From positions 1-64,000 of the IMG/VR virus record IMGVR_UViG_3300033149_003379: DNA of 64,000 bases. One strand, 5' to 3'. A program made the translations under genes and the position numbers. How positions within the stretch are numbered: position 1 is the stretch's first letter; each line of letters begins with the position of its first letter. Positions 32,058 through 39,579 of the stretch are shown here, piece after piece. The notes under the pieces were generated by a model. It ran no database searches. It saw only the letters and a list, made by a program, of their open reading frames with translations, and had not been told where the DNA came from. The stretch comes from a virus.

Positions 32058-33014
32058 ATGAACAGGCGTCGAGTCGATCAACATTTGAGGAACAAGTTCA
32101 ATGACTTCTTAGAGTCAATTACTGATGAGGACCTCAAAAGTAAGATAAGTTCGGATGCTATCATCACCGGTGGGAGTATAGCCTCATTGCTTCTTGGTGA
32201 AAAGCCACATGATTACGATATCTACTTTAAGACTCACAATACCGCTCTTGCAGTTGCAAAGCATTACGTGAAGATTTTCAATGATCGTAGGCGTGAACAA
32301 GGAAAATCTGACAAGCTCGAGGCTGAGGTCTATTCAAATGACTCAGGTCGTATACGAATAAGAATTCCTTCTGCAGGAGTACTTGATGACGATACCGATG
32401 ATTCACAGTATCAGTACTTTGAGACTACAGAAGATGAGTCTGCTGAGGACTACTTGACTGAGACCTTCACTGATTTATTGGAGGATGGAGATGACTATCC
32501 TGAAGAAGCTCTAGAAAAGGTCACTGAAAAAAGCAAGACTCCTCCATATACTCCAATCTTTCTCAGTGATAATGCCATAACTTTGAGTAATAAAATCCAG
32601 ATCGTCATTAGGTTCTATGGGTCAGCTGCAGAGATTCACAAGAATTTCGATTATGTGCATTGTACAAATCATTGGACTCCTAGCGGAGGTCTCGTATTGA
32701 GAAAGGATGCCCTGTTAAGCCTTTTGACTAAGGACCTTCAATACGTAGGTTCGCTATATCCATTAGCGAGCGTAGTTAGGATGAGGAAATTCCTCAAGAA
32801 AGGTTGGAACATAAATGCAGGTCAAATACTGAAAATGTGTTACCAACTGAGTGAGCTTGATCTTAATGATTTCAGTGTTCTTGAGGAACAACTCACAGGT
32901 GTTGATACTGCATACTTTCAAGAGCTTCTCTCAGTTATTCGTAATGAGCGAGAGAATTTGAAAGACATCGACAGCACCTATGTGGCGAGCCTCATTGATA
33001 AGCTCCTCAAATGA
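32058..33014 (+). CDS. Nucleotidyltransferase-like (Pol beta fold) protein
   Basis: A 318-residue protein preceded by AAAGGAGGAG. AIITGGSIASLLLGEKPHDY followed by DIYFK is the GGS...DxD signature of the polymerase-beta nucleotidyltransferase superfamily, as in poly(A) polymerase/CCA-adding enzymes. A long insertion separates it from IQIVIRFYGSAAEIHKNFDY, which can supply the third carboxylate, and VRMRKFLKKGWNI. It may modify RNA or small nucleotides. It sits just before tRNA-Ser. Confidence 0.7.
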   Translation: MNRRRVDQHLRNKFNDFLESITDEDLKSKISSDAIITGGSIASLLLGEKPHDYDIYFKTHNTALAVAKHYVKIFNDRRREQGKSDKLEAEVYSNDSGRIRIRIPSAGVLDDDTDDSQYQYFETTEDESAEDYLTETFTDLLEDGDDYPEEALEKVTEKSKTPPYTPIFLSDNAITLSNKIQIVIRFYGSAAEIHKNFDYVHCTNHWTPSGGLVLRKDALLSLLTKDLQYVGSLYPLASVVRMRKFLKKGWNINAGQILKMCYQLSELDLNDFSVLEEQLTGVDTAYFQELLSVIRNERENLKDIDSTYVASLIDKLLK

Positions 33015-33030
33015 TATCGCAAAGATAGGA

Positions 33031-33115
33031 GGAGAGTTGGCCGAGAGGACTATGGCGGCTGTCTTGAAAACAGCTTGAGCGAAAGCTCACATGGGTTCGA
33101 ATCCCATACTCTCCT
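33031..33115 (+). tRNA. tRNA-Ser(TGA)
   Basis: The acceptor GGAGAGT/ACTCTCC pairs fully. Anticodon arm GCTGT-CTTGAAA-ACAGC gives anticodon TGA. A long variable arm (TTGAGC-GAAA-GCTCA) and T-arm ATGGG-TTCGAAT-CCCAT mark a serine tRNA. No CCA is encoded. Confidence 0.93.
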
Positions 33116-33181
33116 TCAAGTTCGAAGTAACCAAATTCGCATTTTCTTTGATTTTTTTCCGACCCGAATACAAGCTAACTG

Positions 33182-33210
33182 TTTACATTTCGTGGTAGTT
33201 GTGGTACTAT
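33182..33210 (+). promoter_or_regulatory. Promoter TTTACA-N17-TACTAT
   Basis: TTTACA at 33182-33187 and TACTAT at 33205-33210 with a 17-base spacer, 29 bases before the ATG at 33239. Member of the TTTACA group. Confidence 0.6.
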
Positions 33211-33238
33211 ATTGCTAGATTCAAAAAGGAGGCACAAG

Positions 33239-33583
33239 ATGAAGTTGTCCAGAAAGCAAGCAAAGCCCATCCTGAATGCTTCTTTCCCTGACTACTCTGG
33301 ACGCAAAATCAAACTGGTTGAGACAGACCACGTCACCTTGTGTGACCTAAATTGGGGTGGTGGTAGTCGCAACTATTACTGTTTATTGCGCGCCAGTGAC
33401 GGCGCAGCAATGCATTATGAGCCAGCGGCACCATGGGCTGAAATGAACGAAGGTTCGCGAGTCGCACTGTCGCCACGCGTTCTTGTCGTGGAACATTCCA
33501 TATTTTGCGGGCAAGACTGTGGTATCACCATTTATGCTCATCCAGAGGCAATGGCGAGACTGAAGCCAATGCTTCTAAAATAA
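33239..33583 (+). CDS. Hypothetical protein
   Basis: A 114-residue protein with ATG 33239 behind AAAAAGGAGGCAC. Beta-rich; WGGGSRNYYCLLRASDG is notable. GC-richer than neighbours. Its ribosome site matches ten bases complementary to the loop of the RNA predicted at 35972. Confidence 0.6.
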   Translation: MKLSRKQAKPILNASFPDYSGRKIKLVETDHVTLCDLNWGGGSRNYYCLLRASDGAAMHYEPAAPWAEMNEGSRVALSPRVLVVEHSIFCGQDCGITIYAHPEAMARLKPMLLK

Positions 33584-33614
33584 TTTCTTGAAGGAGGACA
33601 ATAAAGGAGGTATC

Positions 33615-34556
33615 ATGGTCGGAAACAAGTTCGACAAGGAACGCCACTTCGGAGTAGAGTTCGAAGGTTTCTGTCGAGATCGAGAGGTTCTCCTCTATAA
33701 ACTGAGGGAAGAAGCTGGATTAGATGTGGTTACTGGTGGACACTTCGATCGACCAGGCAGTCGCCGCTGGTTATTGACATCAGACGGCTCACTTGTTGCA
33801 AGTCCTCATTCACGCACAAGAGTTCCGTTTGAGTTGAAGACTCCGGTACTCAAAGGACTTTCAGGTCTTCGTAAAATCGAAAGTGCATGTAAGGTACTTG
33901 AGGAAGAGTGTGAAGTGAATTACTCTTGTGGTCTTCATGTTCACCACGATGCGCATGATCTGACGAGACAACAAATAGAAAATGTCTACGTGCTATACTA
34001 CAAGTTTCAATCTCTTATCGACTTGATGGTTCATCCTGATAGGAGGGAGAACCGATGCATATATGCACAAGCGCTTCGACGCAGATCTGTTAGCAGAGTT
34101 AACTTCTACGCTGAAGATCGATATTACAAGTTGAATCTCGCTTCAGTGGCTCTTCATGGAACTCTTGAGTTTAGGCAACATCAAGGGACCTTGAACTTCT
34201 TAGAAGTGAAACACTGGATAGTATTCACTCAGGCGATGATAAATGCAGCTATCTCGACAGACAAGAAGCTGTCCTTCCGTCAAGTTAAGAAATGGGACAA
34301 TCTTCGAGGTATCCTTGGAGCCTACAAATGGATGAAGTCCGGCAAGTTCCTTCTCGAAGCGGAAGAGTTCTATCGGCCGTTGATTACTGGTCAGCCTGTA
34401 CGAAGGCGGCGGTCAGTCACTCCTGAGGAGCCAGTACTTACTGAAGATGGAGTCGAAGTTGAAAGCCTTACTTCCAATGGCACAACAATTATGGCTACAG
34501 TTGATGTAACATTATCTCCGACAGGAGAGCCGCAAATCTCTATTAGGTCAGCATAA
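33615..34556 (+). CDS. Amidoligase-family enzyme
   Basis: A 313-residue protein with ATG 33615 after AAAGGAGG. HFGVEFEGF, the His-rich SCGLHVHHDAHDLT, a RENRCIYAQAL stretch and a TLEFRQHQGTLNF stretch are the hallmarks of the putative amidoligase family (COOH-NH2 ligases related to glutamine synthetase/GCS). Such enzymes form amide or peptide bonds using ATP. It is followed by a class II glutamine amidotransferase, the pairing described for amidoligase systems proposed to modify peptides or peptidoglycan. The C-terminal 50 residues look disordered. Confidence 0.75.
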   Translation: MVGNKFDKERHFGVEFEGFCRDREVLLYKLREEAGLDVVTGGHFDRPGSRRWLLTSDGSLVASPHSRTRVPFELKTPVLKGLSGLRKIESACKVLEEECEVNYSCGLHVHHDAHDLTRQQIENVYVLYYKFQSLIDLMVHPDRRENRCIYAQALRRRSVSRVNFYAEDRYYKLNLASVALHGTLEFRQHQGTLNFLEVKHWIVFTQAMINAAISTDKKLSFRQVKKWDNLRGILGAYKWMKSGKFLLEAEEFYRPLITGQPVRRRRSVTPEEPVLTEDGVEVESLTSNGTTIMATVDVTLSPTGEPQISIRSA

Positions 34557-34566
34557 AGGAGGTGTG

Positions 34567-34803
34567 ATGATACGCATAAGATATAATGAGAACGAATGGA
34601 CAGCCGAGAGCTATGATGAGTTAGTTCGTATGTTGAAGCTGTTTCCATGGTCCCAGTCATCTGATATCGAACAGTATATGAAGATGACTAAGGATCGGTT
34701 GAAGGACCTCTTCGATGTAGATATCAACTACACTGATTCGAAGAGTTTCATTGAGAGTCTTGTTTCTGAAGGATTCATAACGTCTGTAGAGGAGGAAGCA
34801 TAA
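34567..34803 (+). CDS. Small hypothetical protein between amidoligase and amidotransferase
   Basis: A 78-residue acidic protein with ATG 34567 five bases after AAAGGAGG. Begins MIRIRYNENEWTAES. It is in the same operon as the amidoligase and GATase and ends directly at the GATase start. Possibly a partner protein; no motif recognised. Confidence 0.6.
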   Translation: MIRIRYNENEWTAESYDELVRMLKLFPWSQSSDIEQYMKMTKDRLKDLFDVDINYTDSKSFIESLVSEGFITSVEEEA

Positions 34804-35718
34804 ATGTGTAGGATTGGAGCTGTAATTCACTTCGGAGACTATCGAGTCTCTACTGATGAGCTTTCAAATTTGCTCCTGAATATGCAACATGGAGGTCGAG
34901 ACGCGACTGGTGTTGGATTCATCGACGAAGATACTCTTATTGCGTCTAAGACGCCAGGTCCGGCGACCTTAGCAGTTCCTAAATTGACACCGTTTATGAA
35001 TCGATATGTAAAGAGAACTAAGGTTGCTTTGCTTCATACGAGATTGGCAACTCACGGCTCTCCGGAGTCTAACTTGAACAACCATCCGATCTTAGGAGAT
35101 AAGTTGATGATGGTTCATAATGGTGTAGTTTGGTTGCCGATGAAGTTCCGATCGAATGGAGCCACAGATACTGAACAGATGCTTCGGGCTATGGAGGCTT
35201 TCGGAGTAAAGTATGGGCTTGAATTCACACATGGCTCTATAGCGGCAGTCTTTGGCAATAAGAGGACGCTGTTCTGGATGAGACGATCAATTTCTCGACT
35301 CAGTGCAGTCTTCGATGCTGAGTTGAAAATCTTAGTCATCTCTACTGAGATGAATGACATTCTGAAGTCTGTACGTTTCGAGAGGCCATTTGAAGTTCCA
35401 ATTCTTCCAGGAAATCTCTATCGAATGGACATAAAGTCGAATAACATTAAGGTCTTGACAGTGAACGAGCCGGTGTTGCATCGGAGTAGAGTCTTAGATA
35501 CAACACCACGAAGGACTGACTTAGAGATTCCGGTGCGTAGCTTAGAAGAAGCCTACCGGCCTGAACCTGCATTTGATTTTGATTCTATTGATGACTTGCA
35601 TAGCGTATTTGAAGAGTCTCTGTCAGAAACGCTTAGTCGGTTGGATATGGAGGACTTCACCACAGTTGATGAAGCTGACTCAGATGAGGAGATGATTAAC
35701 ATCTATGAAAACGTCTAG
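34804..35718 (+). CDS. Class II glutamine amidotransferase
   Basis: A 304-residue protein whose Cys2 (MCRIGAV) becomes the N-terminal nucleophile after Met removal. LLHTRLATHGSPESNLNNHP and MMVHNGVVW give the Arg/Asn/Gly residues of the Ntn glutaminase site. It resembles the glutaminase domain of GFAT/PurF without a synthase domain. It would supply ammonia, most likely to the neighbouring amidoligase. The C-terminal 80 residues are acidic. Confidence 0.85.
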   Translation: MCRIGAVIHFGDYRVSTDELSNLLLNMQHGGRDATGVGFIDEDTLIASKTPGPATLAVPKLTPFMNRYVKRTKVALLHTRLATHGSPESNLNNHPILGDKLMMVHNGVVWLPMKFRSNGATDTEQMLRAMEAFGVKYGLEFTHGSIAAVFGNKRTLFWMRRSISRLSAVFDAELKILVISTEMNDILKSVRFERPFEVPILPGNLYRMDIKSNNIKVLTVNEPVLHRSRVLDTTPRRTDLEIPVRSLEEAYRPEPAFDFDSIDDLHSVFEESLSETLSRLDMEDFTTVDEADSDEEMINIYENV

Positions 35719-35965
35719 TTTCTACCTTGAGAGGTTTGAAGAATACGTTGATTTGGTGAATGAGTGTGCTCGTGAGAGGATCTTTTCAAATTGTATTGTG
35801 GATTGTGATAAGTGTCCGGTCTATCAGGAGTGTGTAGACTTTTGGGATGAATACGTTACTACTCCTCCTAGGAGGGATCCAGACTTTTACAAAAACTGTT
35901 TTGCTCGTCTGAGAGAACTCAGAATGTTGAAACATCTGTCAATTGTTGATGAAAGTGTGATATAA
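35705..35965 (+). CDS. Small Cys-rich hypothetical protein
   Basis: An 86-residue protein overlapping the GATase gene by 14 bases. Cysteines in NCIVDCDKCPVYQEC resemble a metal or Fe-S knuckle. Last gene before the small-RNA locus; its stop overlaps the TATAAT of that promoter. Confidence 0.6.
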   Translation: MKTSSFYLERFEEYVDLVNECARERIFSNCIVDCDKCPVYQECVDFWDEYVTTPPRRDPDFYKNCFARLRELRMLKHLSIVDESVI

Positions 35966-35966
35966 T
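35958..35966 (+). promoter_or_regulatory. Extended -10 promoter for the three-way-junction RNA
   Basis: TGATATAAT at 35958-35966 ends 5 bases before the first paired base of the predicted RNA, which is where initiation would be expected. Confidence 0.55.
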
Positions 35967-35970
35967 ACCT

Positions 35971-36051
35971 GTGGCAGAGAGCCGGCGTATCTATCCCCTA
36001 GATGCGCTGCCTGAAGTTCGCCTCCTTTTCTTCAGGCCTCTGCCATCTTTT
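35971..36051 (+). ncRNA. Predicted three-way-junction small RNA with anti-Shine-Dalgarno loop
   Basis: P1 TGGCAGAG (35972-35979) pairs with CTCTGCCA (36038-36045). P2 GGCGTATCTA (35984-35993) pairs with TAGATGCGCT (35999-36008). P3 GCCTGAAG (36009-36016) pairs with CTTCAGGC (36030-36037). P2, P3 and P1 abut with no unpaired bases on the 3' side, and TCTTTT follows. The P3 loop TTCGCCTCCTTTT is complementary to AAAAGGAGGC ribosome sites. Confidence 0.7.
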
Positions 36052-36079
36052 GTACTTGTAAAGTCTATTTTGGTATAAT
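36050..36079 (+). promoter_or_regulatory. Promoter of the head operon (TTGTAC-N18-TATAAT)
   Basis: TTGTAC at 36050-36055 and TATAAT at 36074-36079. The expected start point (about 36086) is within two bases of the ATG at 36088, so the transcript would be leaderless. Confidence 0.6.
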
Positions 36080-36087
36080 CTACATGT

Positions 36088-37230
36088 ATGGACGCGCAAG
36101 AATTCTTGGCAATCTATTCGAAGCTTGCTCACAATGAGGCTAGCTCCGGAGAGATAAATTATGCCTTCACTAGGCTCAGACCCCTTTTGAAAGGTCTTTC
36201 GATCGGTTCGAGGTTTTCCTCAGCTCATTCCACTTTAGATAAGCTGATCTGCTTAGATGTGGTAGCTCATTGGATTCACCAGGAACCTACTAGAATCACT
36301 CAGGTGTGGTCCGATGCAGATCCGATGATAGCCAAATCAACTCTAGACAGTTTGGCCGGTTATGAATCAAAAAATGATGTTAGGAAATTCAACCGAGGTT
36401 ACAATACTAACCTTCTTGCGAAGGGACCTATTGAGGTCCTCGGAAGTAAGCTAACCGCTAAACATCGTCTTGGAACTCGTGAGAGTATCCGTCCAGCTGA
36501 AGAGAGACTTGTAAAGAAGTGGGTGGCCTTTCCTGATGAGTTGTCATCTGCTGAAAAGACTCTCTTGAAGCGTCTCGGTTATAAGATCTCTCTCGATGGC
36601 GTGTCAGAACCTTTGGTTGTCGGTGGTCCGTGTTCTGTAGAGATGATTGATAAGGAGGGACACCTCATTACCATAAAGGCATTGAAGGAAGCATTCGATA
36701 GGTTTATGAGGAATCCGTCGTACGCTAATGTAATGATGCTCCATTCTGACATGCAAGTTGCTCAGGCTCTGCCATTTTGGATAACTAAGGACGGTACGAT
36801 CTATGAGAGTGGAATTAAAGACAATTATTTATATCTGATTGCGGCGCTCAGAGATGACGATGATATGAGTATTATCTCTAAGATTCGGAAGCAGATCGAA
36901 GATGGCACAATCAAATCATACTCTATTGCAGGTATCGCTCTTAACAAGGAGTTGAAGTCGAAGCAAGGTCAGGTCTTCTATCAGATAGACGCTCTCGATT
37001 TAGGTGAAGTTAGCTTTTGTGCAGATCCAGTCAATCCTGGAGCGTCATTTGAGATTCTCAAATCGAGTGATGGATGTATAGATTATTATGTGGACACTAA
37101 AAGGTCACACGTCGTGCGTTTTCGTGAACTCCTGGTGACACTGGACAACAAGCCACTAGTGACGAAGTCTATTGCAGGATCAGGGAGTGCTCTAGAAGAC
37201 TTTAAGAAATTCCTAAGTGAGGCAGTTTAA
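36088..37230 (+). CDS. Prohead protease, XkdF-like
   Basis: A 380-residue protein; the C-terminal 200 residues follow the XkdF/prohead serine protease pattern. They contain a VEMIDKEGHLITIKALKEA stretch, MMLHSDMQVAQALPF with the catalytic His, KSYSIAGIALN with the catalytic Ser, and LGEVSFCADPVNPGA. The N-terminal region is a helical domain. It would process scaffold and capsid proteins in the prohead. There is no ribosome site: the ATG lies 9 bases after TATAAT, suggesting leaderless translation. Confidence 0.85.
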   Translation: MDAQEFLAIYSKLAHNEASSGEINYAFTRLRPLLKGLSIGSRFSSAHSTLDKLICLDVVAHWIHQEPTRITQVWSDADPMIAKSTLDSLAGYESKNDVRKFNRGYNTNLLAKGPIEVLGSKLTAKHRLGTRESIRPAEERLVKKWVAFPDELSSAEKTLLKRLGYKISLDGVSEPLVVGGPCSVEMIDKEGHLITIKALKEAFDRFMRNPSYANVMMLHSDMQVAQALPFWITKDGTIYESGIKDNYLYLIAALRDDDDMSIISKIRKQIEDGTIKSYSIAGIALNKELKSKQGQVFYQIDALDLGEVSFCADPVNPGASFEILKSSDGCIDYYVDTKRSHVVRFRELLVTLDNKPLVTKSIAGSGSALEDFKKFLSEAV

Positions 37231-37241
37231 CGAGGTGTACA

Positions 37242-37448
37242 ATGCCGGCAGAAAGTGAGTCACAAAGAAGATTGATGGCTATAGCTCTAGGGATTAAACG
37301 GGGAGAGATCCCGAGGTCGTATAGCAAAAAGGCTGCAGAACTTGCGGACTCGATGACTACAGAGGAACTTGAGGATTTTGCCTCGAAATCAATGACGAAG
37401 TCTCTCGGAGAGTTTGAAAGATTCTTAGTGAAAAACTCAGAAAGTTAA
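37242..37448 (+). CDS. Small conserved phage protein (DUF3008-like)
   Basis: A 68-residue protein beginning MPAESESQRRLMAIALG, with KKAAELADSM and LEDFASKSM. This matches the small MPA-S-Q-R family found next to head genes in many phages. Role unknown. Ribosome site CGAGGTG. Confidence 0.7.
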   Translation: MPAESESQRRLMAIALGIKRGEIPRSYSKKAAELADSMTTEELEDFASKSMTKSLGEFERFLVKNSES

Positions 37449-37483
37449 GAAAGAGAACTACACCTGTACATGTTCTTTGTGGC

Positions 37484-37672
37484 ATGTTCTGTAGTTTCGT
37501 ATATCACTTCTATCCAGGTTTGTCAGTGCTTCTGTTTGTTTCCTTCTCAGTATTTGAAATTTGGCAGGCTTCCGAAGAAGGCGACACAGGTTGCATTGAT
37601 TACTGGGAAGGAGTGTTTGGTCTATTTGTTGGAGCCGCTATTTTGTGGCTTTGGAGGATTCTATGCATATAG
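37484..37672 (+). CDS. Small membrane protein
   Basis: A 62-residue protein with two membrane helices (about 8-25 and 44-60) separated by EIWQASEEGDTGC. This frame is preferred over an overlapping one (37470-37697) because of its regular two-helix layout and because it ends at the following start. Ribosome site weak. Confidence 0.5.
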   Translation: MFCSFVYHFYPGLSVLLFVSFSVFEIWQASEEGDTGCIDYWEGVFGLFVGAAILWLWRILCI

Positions 37673-38703
37673 AGGATTTACGCAACAAAGCTCGTAGACT
37701 TGAATCGAACATCGTTTCGGTAGGTATAGGTAAAAAGTATGTCAAAGGTCAGGATACTGGCCGACTAGCCTTGCAGATAGGTGTGTTGAAGAAGCTACCT
37801 AAAGCATATCTGAAGGCTAGCGATATTGTTCCTCGTTCAGTGGATTCTATCGAAACTGACGTTGTCGAAGTCGGAGATGTTCGAATACCTGAATTGATAA
37901 AAAGTCAGGAAGTGGATCGTACAGTCAGAGTTCGGCCAGCTCCATGTGGAGTGTCTATTGGACATAAAGATGTAACGGCAGGAACTCTCGGACTTGTTGC
38001 TACAAAAAATGGTAAGAGAGTGATTGTCACCAATAACCATGTAGGAGCCAATGTTAATCGAGGAGTCAAAGGTGATCCTTGGTATCAACCAGGTCCGTAC
38101 GATGGTGGGCAATTTCCTGACATTATTGCTAGATTGTCTGAATATGTTCCGATTTATCCGGTGAATGAGATACCATCAGACTGCCCCGTAGGTTCAACTT
38201 TAGCAAAGGTGTTCAATTTCTTAGCTGAGAAATTCAATCGAGCGACTAGGCTCTCTGCTACTGTGATTCATGCTGAGCCAAATCTTGTGGATGTTTCTCT
38301 TGGTGAGGTGCTTCATCCATATGATGTTACATTTGAGGTCCTCGGTTTCGGCTCCTACAATTTGAAGGACATCCGAGTTGTTGAGCCTGAGATTGACATG
38401 ACTGTTAAGAAGAGTGGTAGGACTACTGGATGTACCGAAGGAAAGGTGACTGCAATTGATGTTACATTGAATGTGAATATGGGATCGTTCATTGCAGTGT
38501 TTGAAGACCAATTTTTGACAACTCCGATGTCTGAAGGCGGAGATAGTGGTTCACATACCTTTACTAAGAATATGGACTTAGTCGGTCTCTTGTTTGCAGG
38601 TAGTGAACAGATAACTGCTCATAATACGTATATGAACGTGATAAATGAGATCGACTTGGATGCGTATCTACTCAATGATGAAGTTTTTCTGAGTTGTACA
38701 TAA
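37663..38703 (+). CDS. Trypsin-like serine protease
   Basis: A 346-residue protein with ATG 37663 behind GGAGG. VIVTNNHVGAN carries the catalytic His and MSEGGDSGSHTF the nucleophilic Ser; the Asp is probably in the PYDGGQFPDIIARL segment. KSGRTTGCTEGKVTAIDV is the typical strand before the Ser loop. Such proteases appear in some phage head regions. A role in capsid maturation or host-protein cleavage is possible. No signal peptide. Confidence 0.8.
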   Translation: MHIEDLRNKARRLESNIVSVGIGKKYVKGQDTGRLALQIGVLKKLPKAYLKASDIVPRSVDSIETDVVEVGDVRIPELIKSQEVDRTVRVRPAPCGVSIGHKDVTAGTLGLVATKNGKRVIVTNNHVGANVNRGVKGDPWYQPGPYDGGQFPDIIARLSEYVPIYPVNEIPSDCPVGSTLAKVFNFLAEKFNRATRLSATVIHAEPNLVDVSLGEVLHPYDVTFEVLGFGSYNLKDIRVVEPEIDMTVKKSGRTTGCTEGKVTAIDVTLNVNMGSFIAVFEDQFLTTPMSEGGDSGSHTFTKNMDLVGLLFAGSEQITAHNTYMNVINEIDLDAYLLNDEVFLSCT

Positions 38704-38724
38704 TTATTTCTATTAGAGTATAAT
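38694..38724 (+). promoter_or_regulatory. Promoter of the capsid operon (TTGTAC-N19-TATAAT)
   Basis: TTGTAC at 38694-38699 overlaps the end of the protease gene; TATAAT is at 38719-38724. The spacer is one base longer than at 36050. It precedes a 75-base leader ending in a terminator-like hairpin. Confidence 0.5.
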
Positions 38725-38730
38725 TATGTT

Positions 38731-38830
38731 GAGTCATAGTCGCAGAAGAGAAAGGCCAAGAGTACACTAGCAAATTCTGAATAGGTCGAGTAAAGGAGAG
38801 TCGAGTTCATGCGAATTCGGCTTCTTTTTG
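38731..38830 (+). ncRNA. Leader or small RNA between promoter and hairpin
   Basis: About 100 bases between the TATAAT start point and the T-rich end of a hairpin contain no gene. This could be a free small RNA or a regulated leader of the capsid operon. Confidence 0.4.
38799..38829 (+). terminator. Rho-independent terminator or attenuator before the scaffold gene
   Basis: AGTCGAGTTC (38799-38808) pairs with GAATTCGGCT (38813-38822) over 10 bases with two G-U pairs and a 4-base loop, followed by TCTTTTT. Its position upstream of the scaffold/capsid genes suggests either termination of the upstream operon or attenuation. Confidence 0.6.
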
Positions 38831-38861
38831 TGTATAAAAATTAGAAACATGGAGGAATGGA

Positions 38862-39566
38862 ATGGAGATAGATGAGATTAAAGAGACCTTGGAGAAGGTA
38901 CAGAAGGGGCAAGAGGGTCAGGTTACGGCATGGAAGGCTGTAGCTGAGACTTTGGATAAGATGAGTGATGTCCTCGAGAAGATGAATACTGCTCTATCAA
39001 AGCAGGAAGAGGACGAAAAGGAAGATGAAGACGAGCGGATGGTGGATGAGCTTGCTGAGAAGGTGAAGGCTAAGATGGCTGCTACTCAAATCTCGAAGGA
39101 AGACTCGAAGGAGAGTTCGGCCAAGCTGAAGACCAAGCCTGAAGCGCAGCAGGACATCATCCAGGGATCCGCAAATAGCGACGTTAGCAAGGCAGATGAG
39201 GATGAATGGGAAGATGAGGATGAGGAGGAAGGAGAGGTCAGGAGACCTCCTAGAGATGTTGATGAGAATGCGCAAGTGAAGGCTCTCAAGTCATCACTTG
39301 ACAAAGCGGTCGCGGAAGCTATGCGTAGCGTCGATGTGAAGGGTATCGTGGAGAAGGCTATTGATGAAAAACTCTCGAAGATGGGTGTCGGTGAAGCCAG
39401 GTCCGTTAAGAGAGTCAGCATCCCAGTTAATCCCGATTCCCAAAACCTCTCGCTGAAAAAGTCAGCAAAAAGAGAGGACATAGTCGAGGAGCTGTCCAAG
39501 ATGTCTTGGAGTCAGCTTTCGAGACTCGAGGAAGCCGTGAATAACGGCGAAGTAACGCTTGAATAG
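38862..39566 (+). CDS. Capsid scaffold protein (inferred)
   Basis: A 234-residue, very charged, helix-rich protein immediately upstream of the capsid gene and preceded by TGGAGGAATGG. N-terminal coiled coil (residues about 1-70), acidic stretch DEDEWEDEDEEEGE, then basic C-terminal helices that could bind the capsid protein. Position and composition are those of a phage scaffold; no sequence motif proves it. Confidence 0.65.
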   Translation: MEIDEIKETLEKVQKGQEGQVTAWKAVAETLDKMSDVLEKMNTALSKQEEDEKEDEDERMVDELAEKVKAKMAATQISKEDSKESSAKLKTKPEAQQDIIQGSANSDVSKADEDEWEDEDEEEGEVRRPPRDVDENAQVKALKSSLDKAVAEAMRSVDVKGIVEKAIDEKLSKMGVGEARSVKRVSIPVNPDSQNLSLKKSAKREDIVEELSKMSWSQLSRLEEAVNNGEVTLE

Positions 39567-39579
39567 AGGTGAATGATTA

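Noticed and set aside
35971-36051. Hammerhead ribozyme or phi29-type packaging RNA
   Set aside because: The three-way junction lacks the CUGANGA and GAAA core of hammerheads. It is too small and lacks the complementary dimer loops of phi29 packaging RNA.
37470-37697. Alternative 75-codon frame overlapping the small membrane gene
   Set aside because: Its composition is Cys/Phe-rich and irregular, it overlaps the protease start, and the other frame gives a regular two-helix protein.
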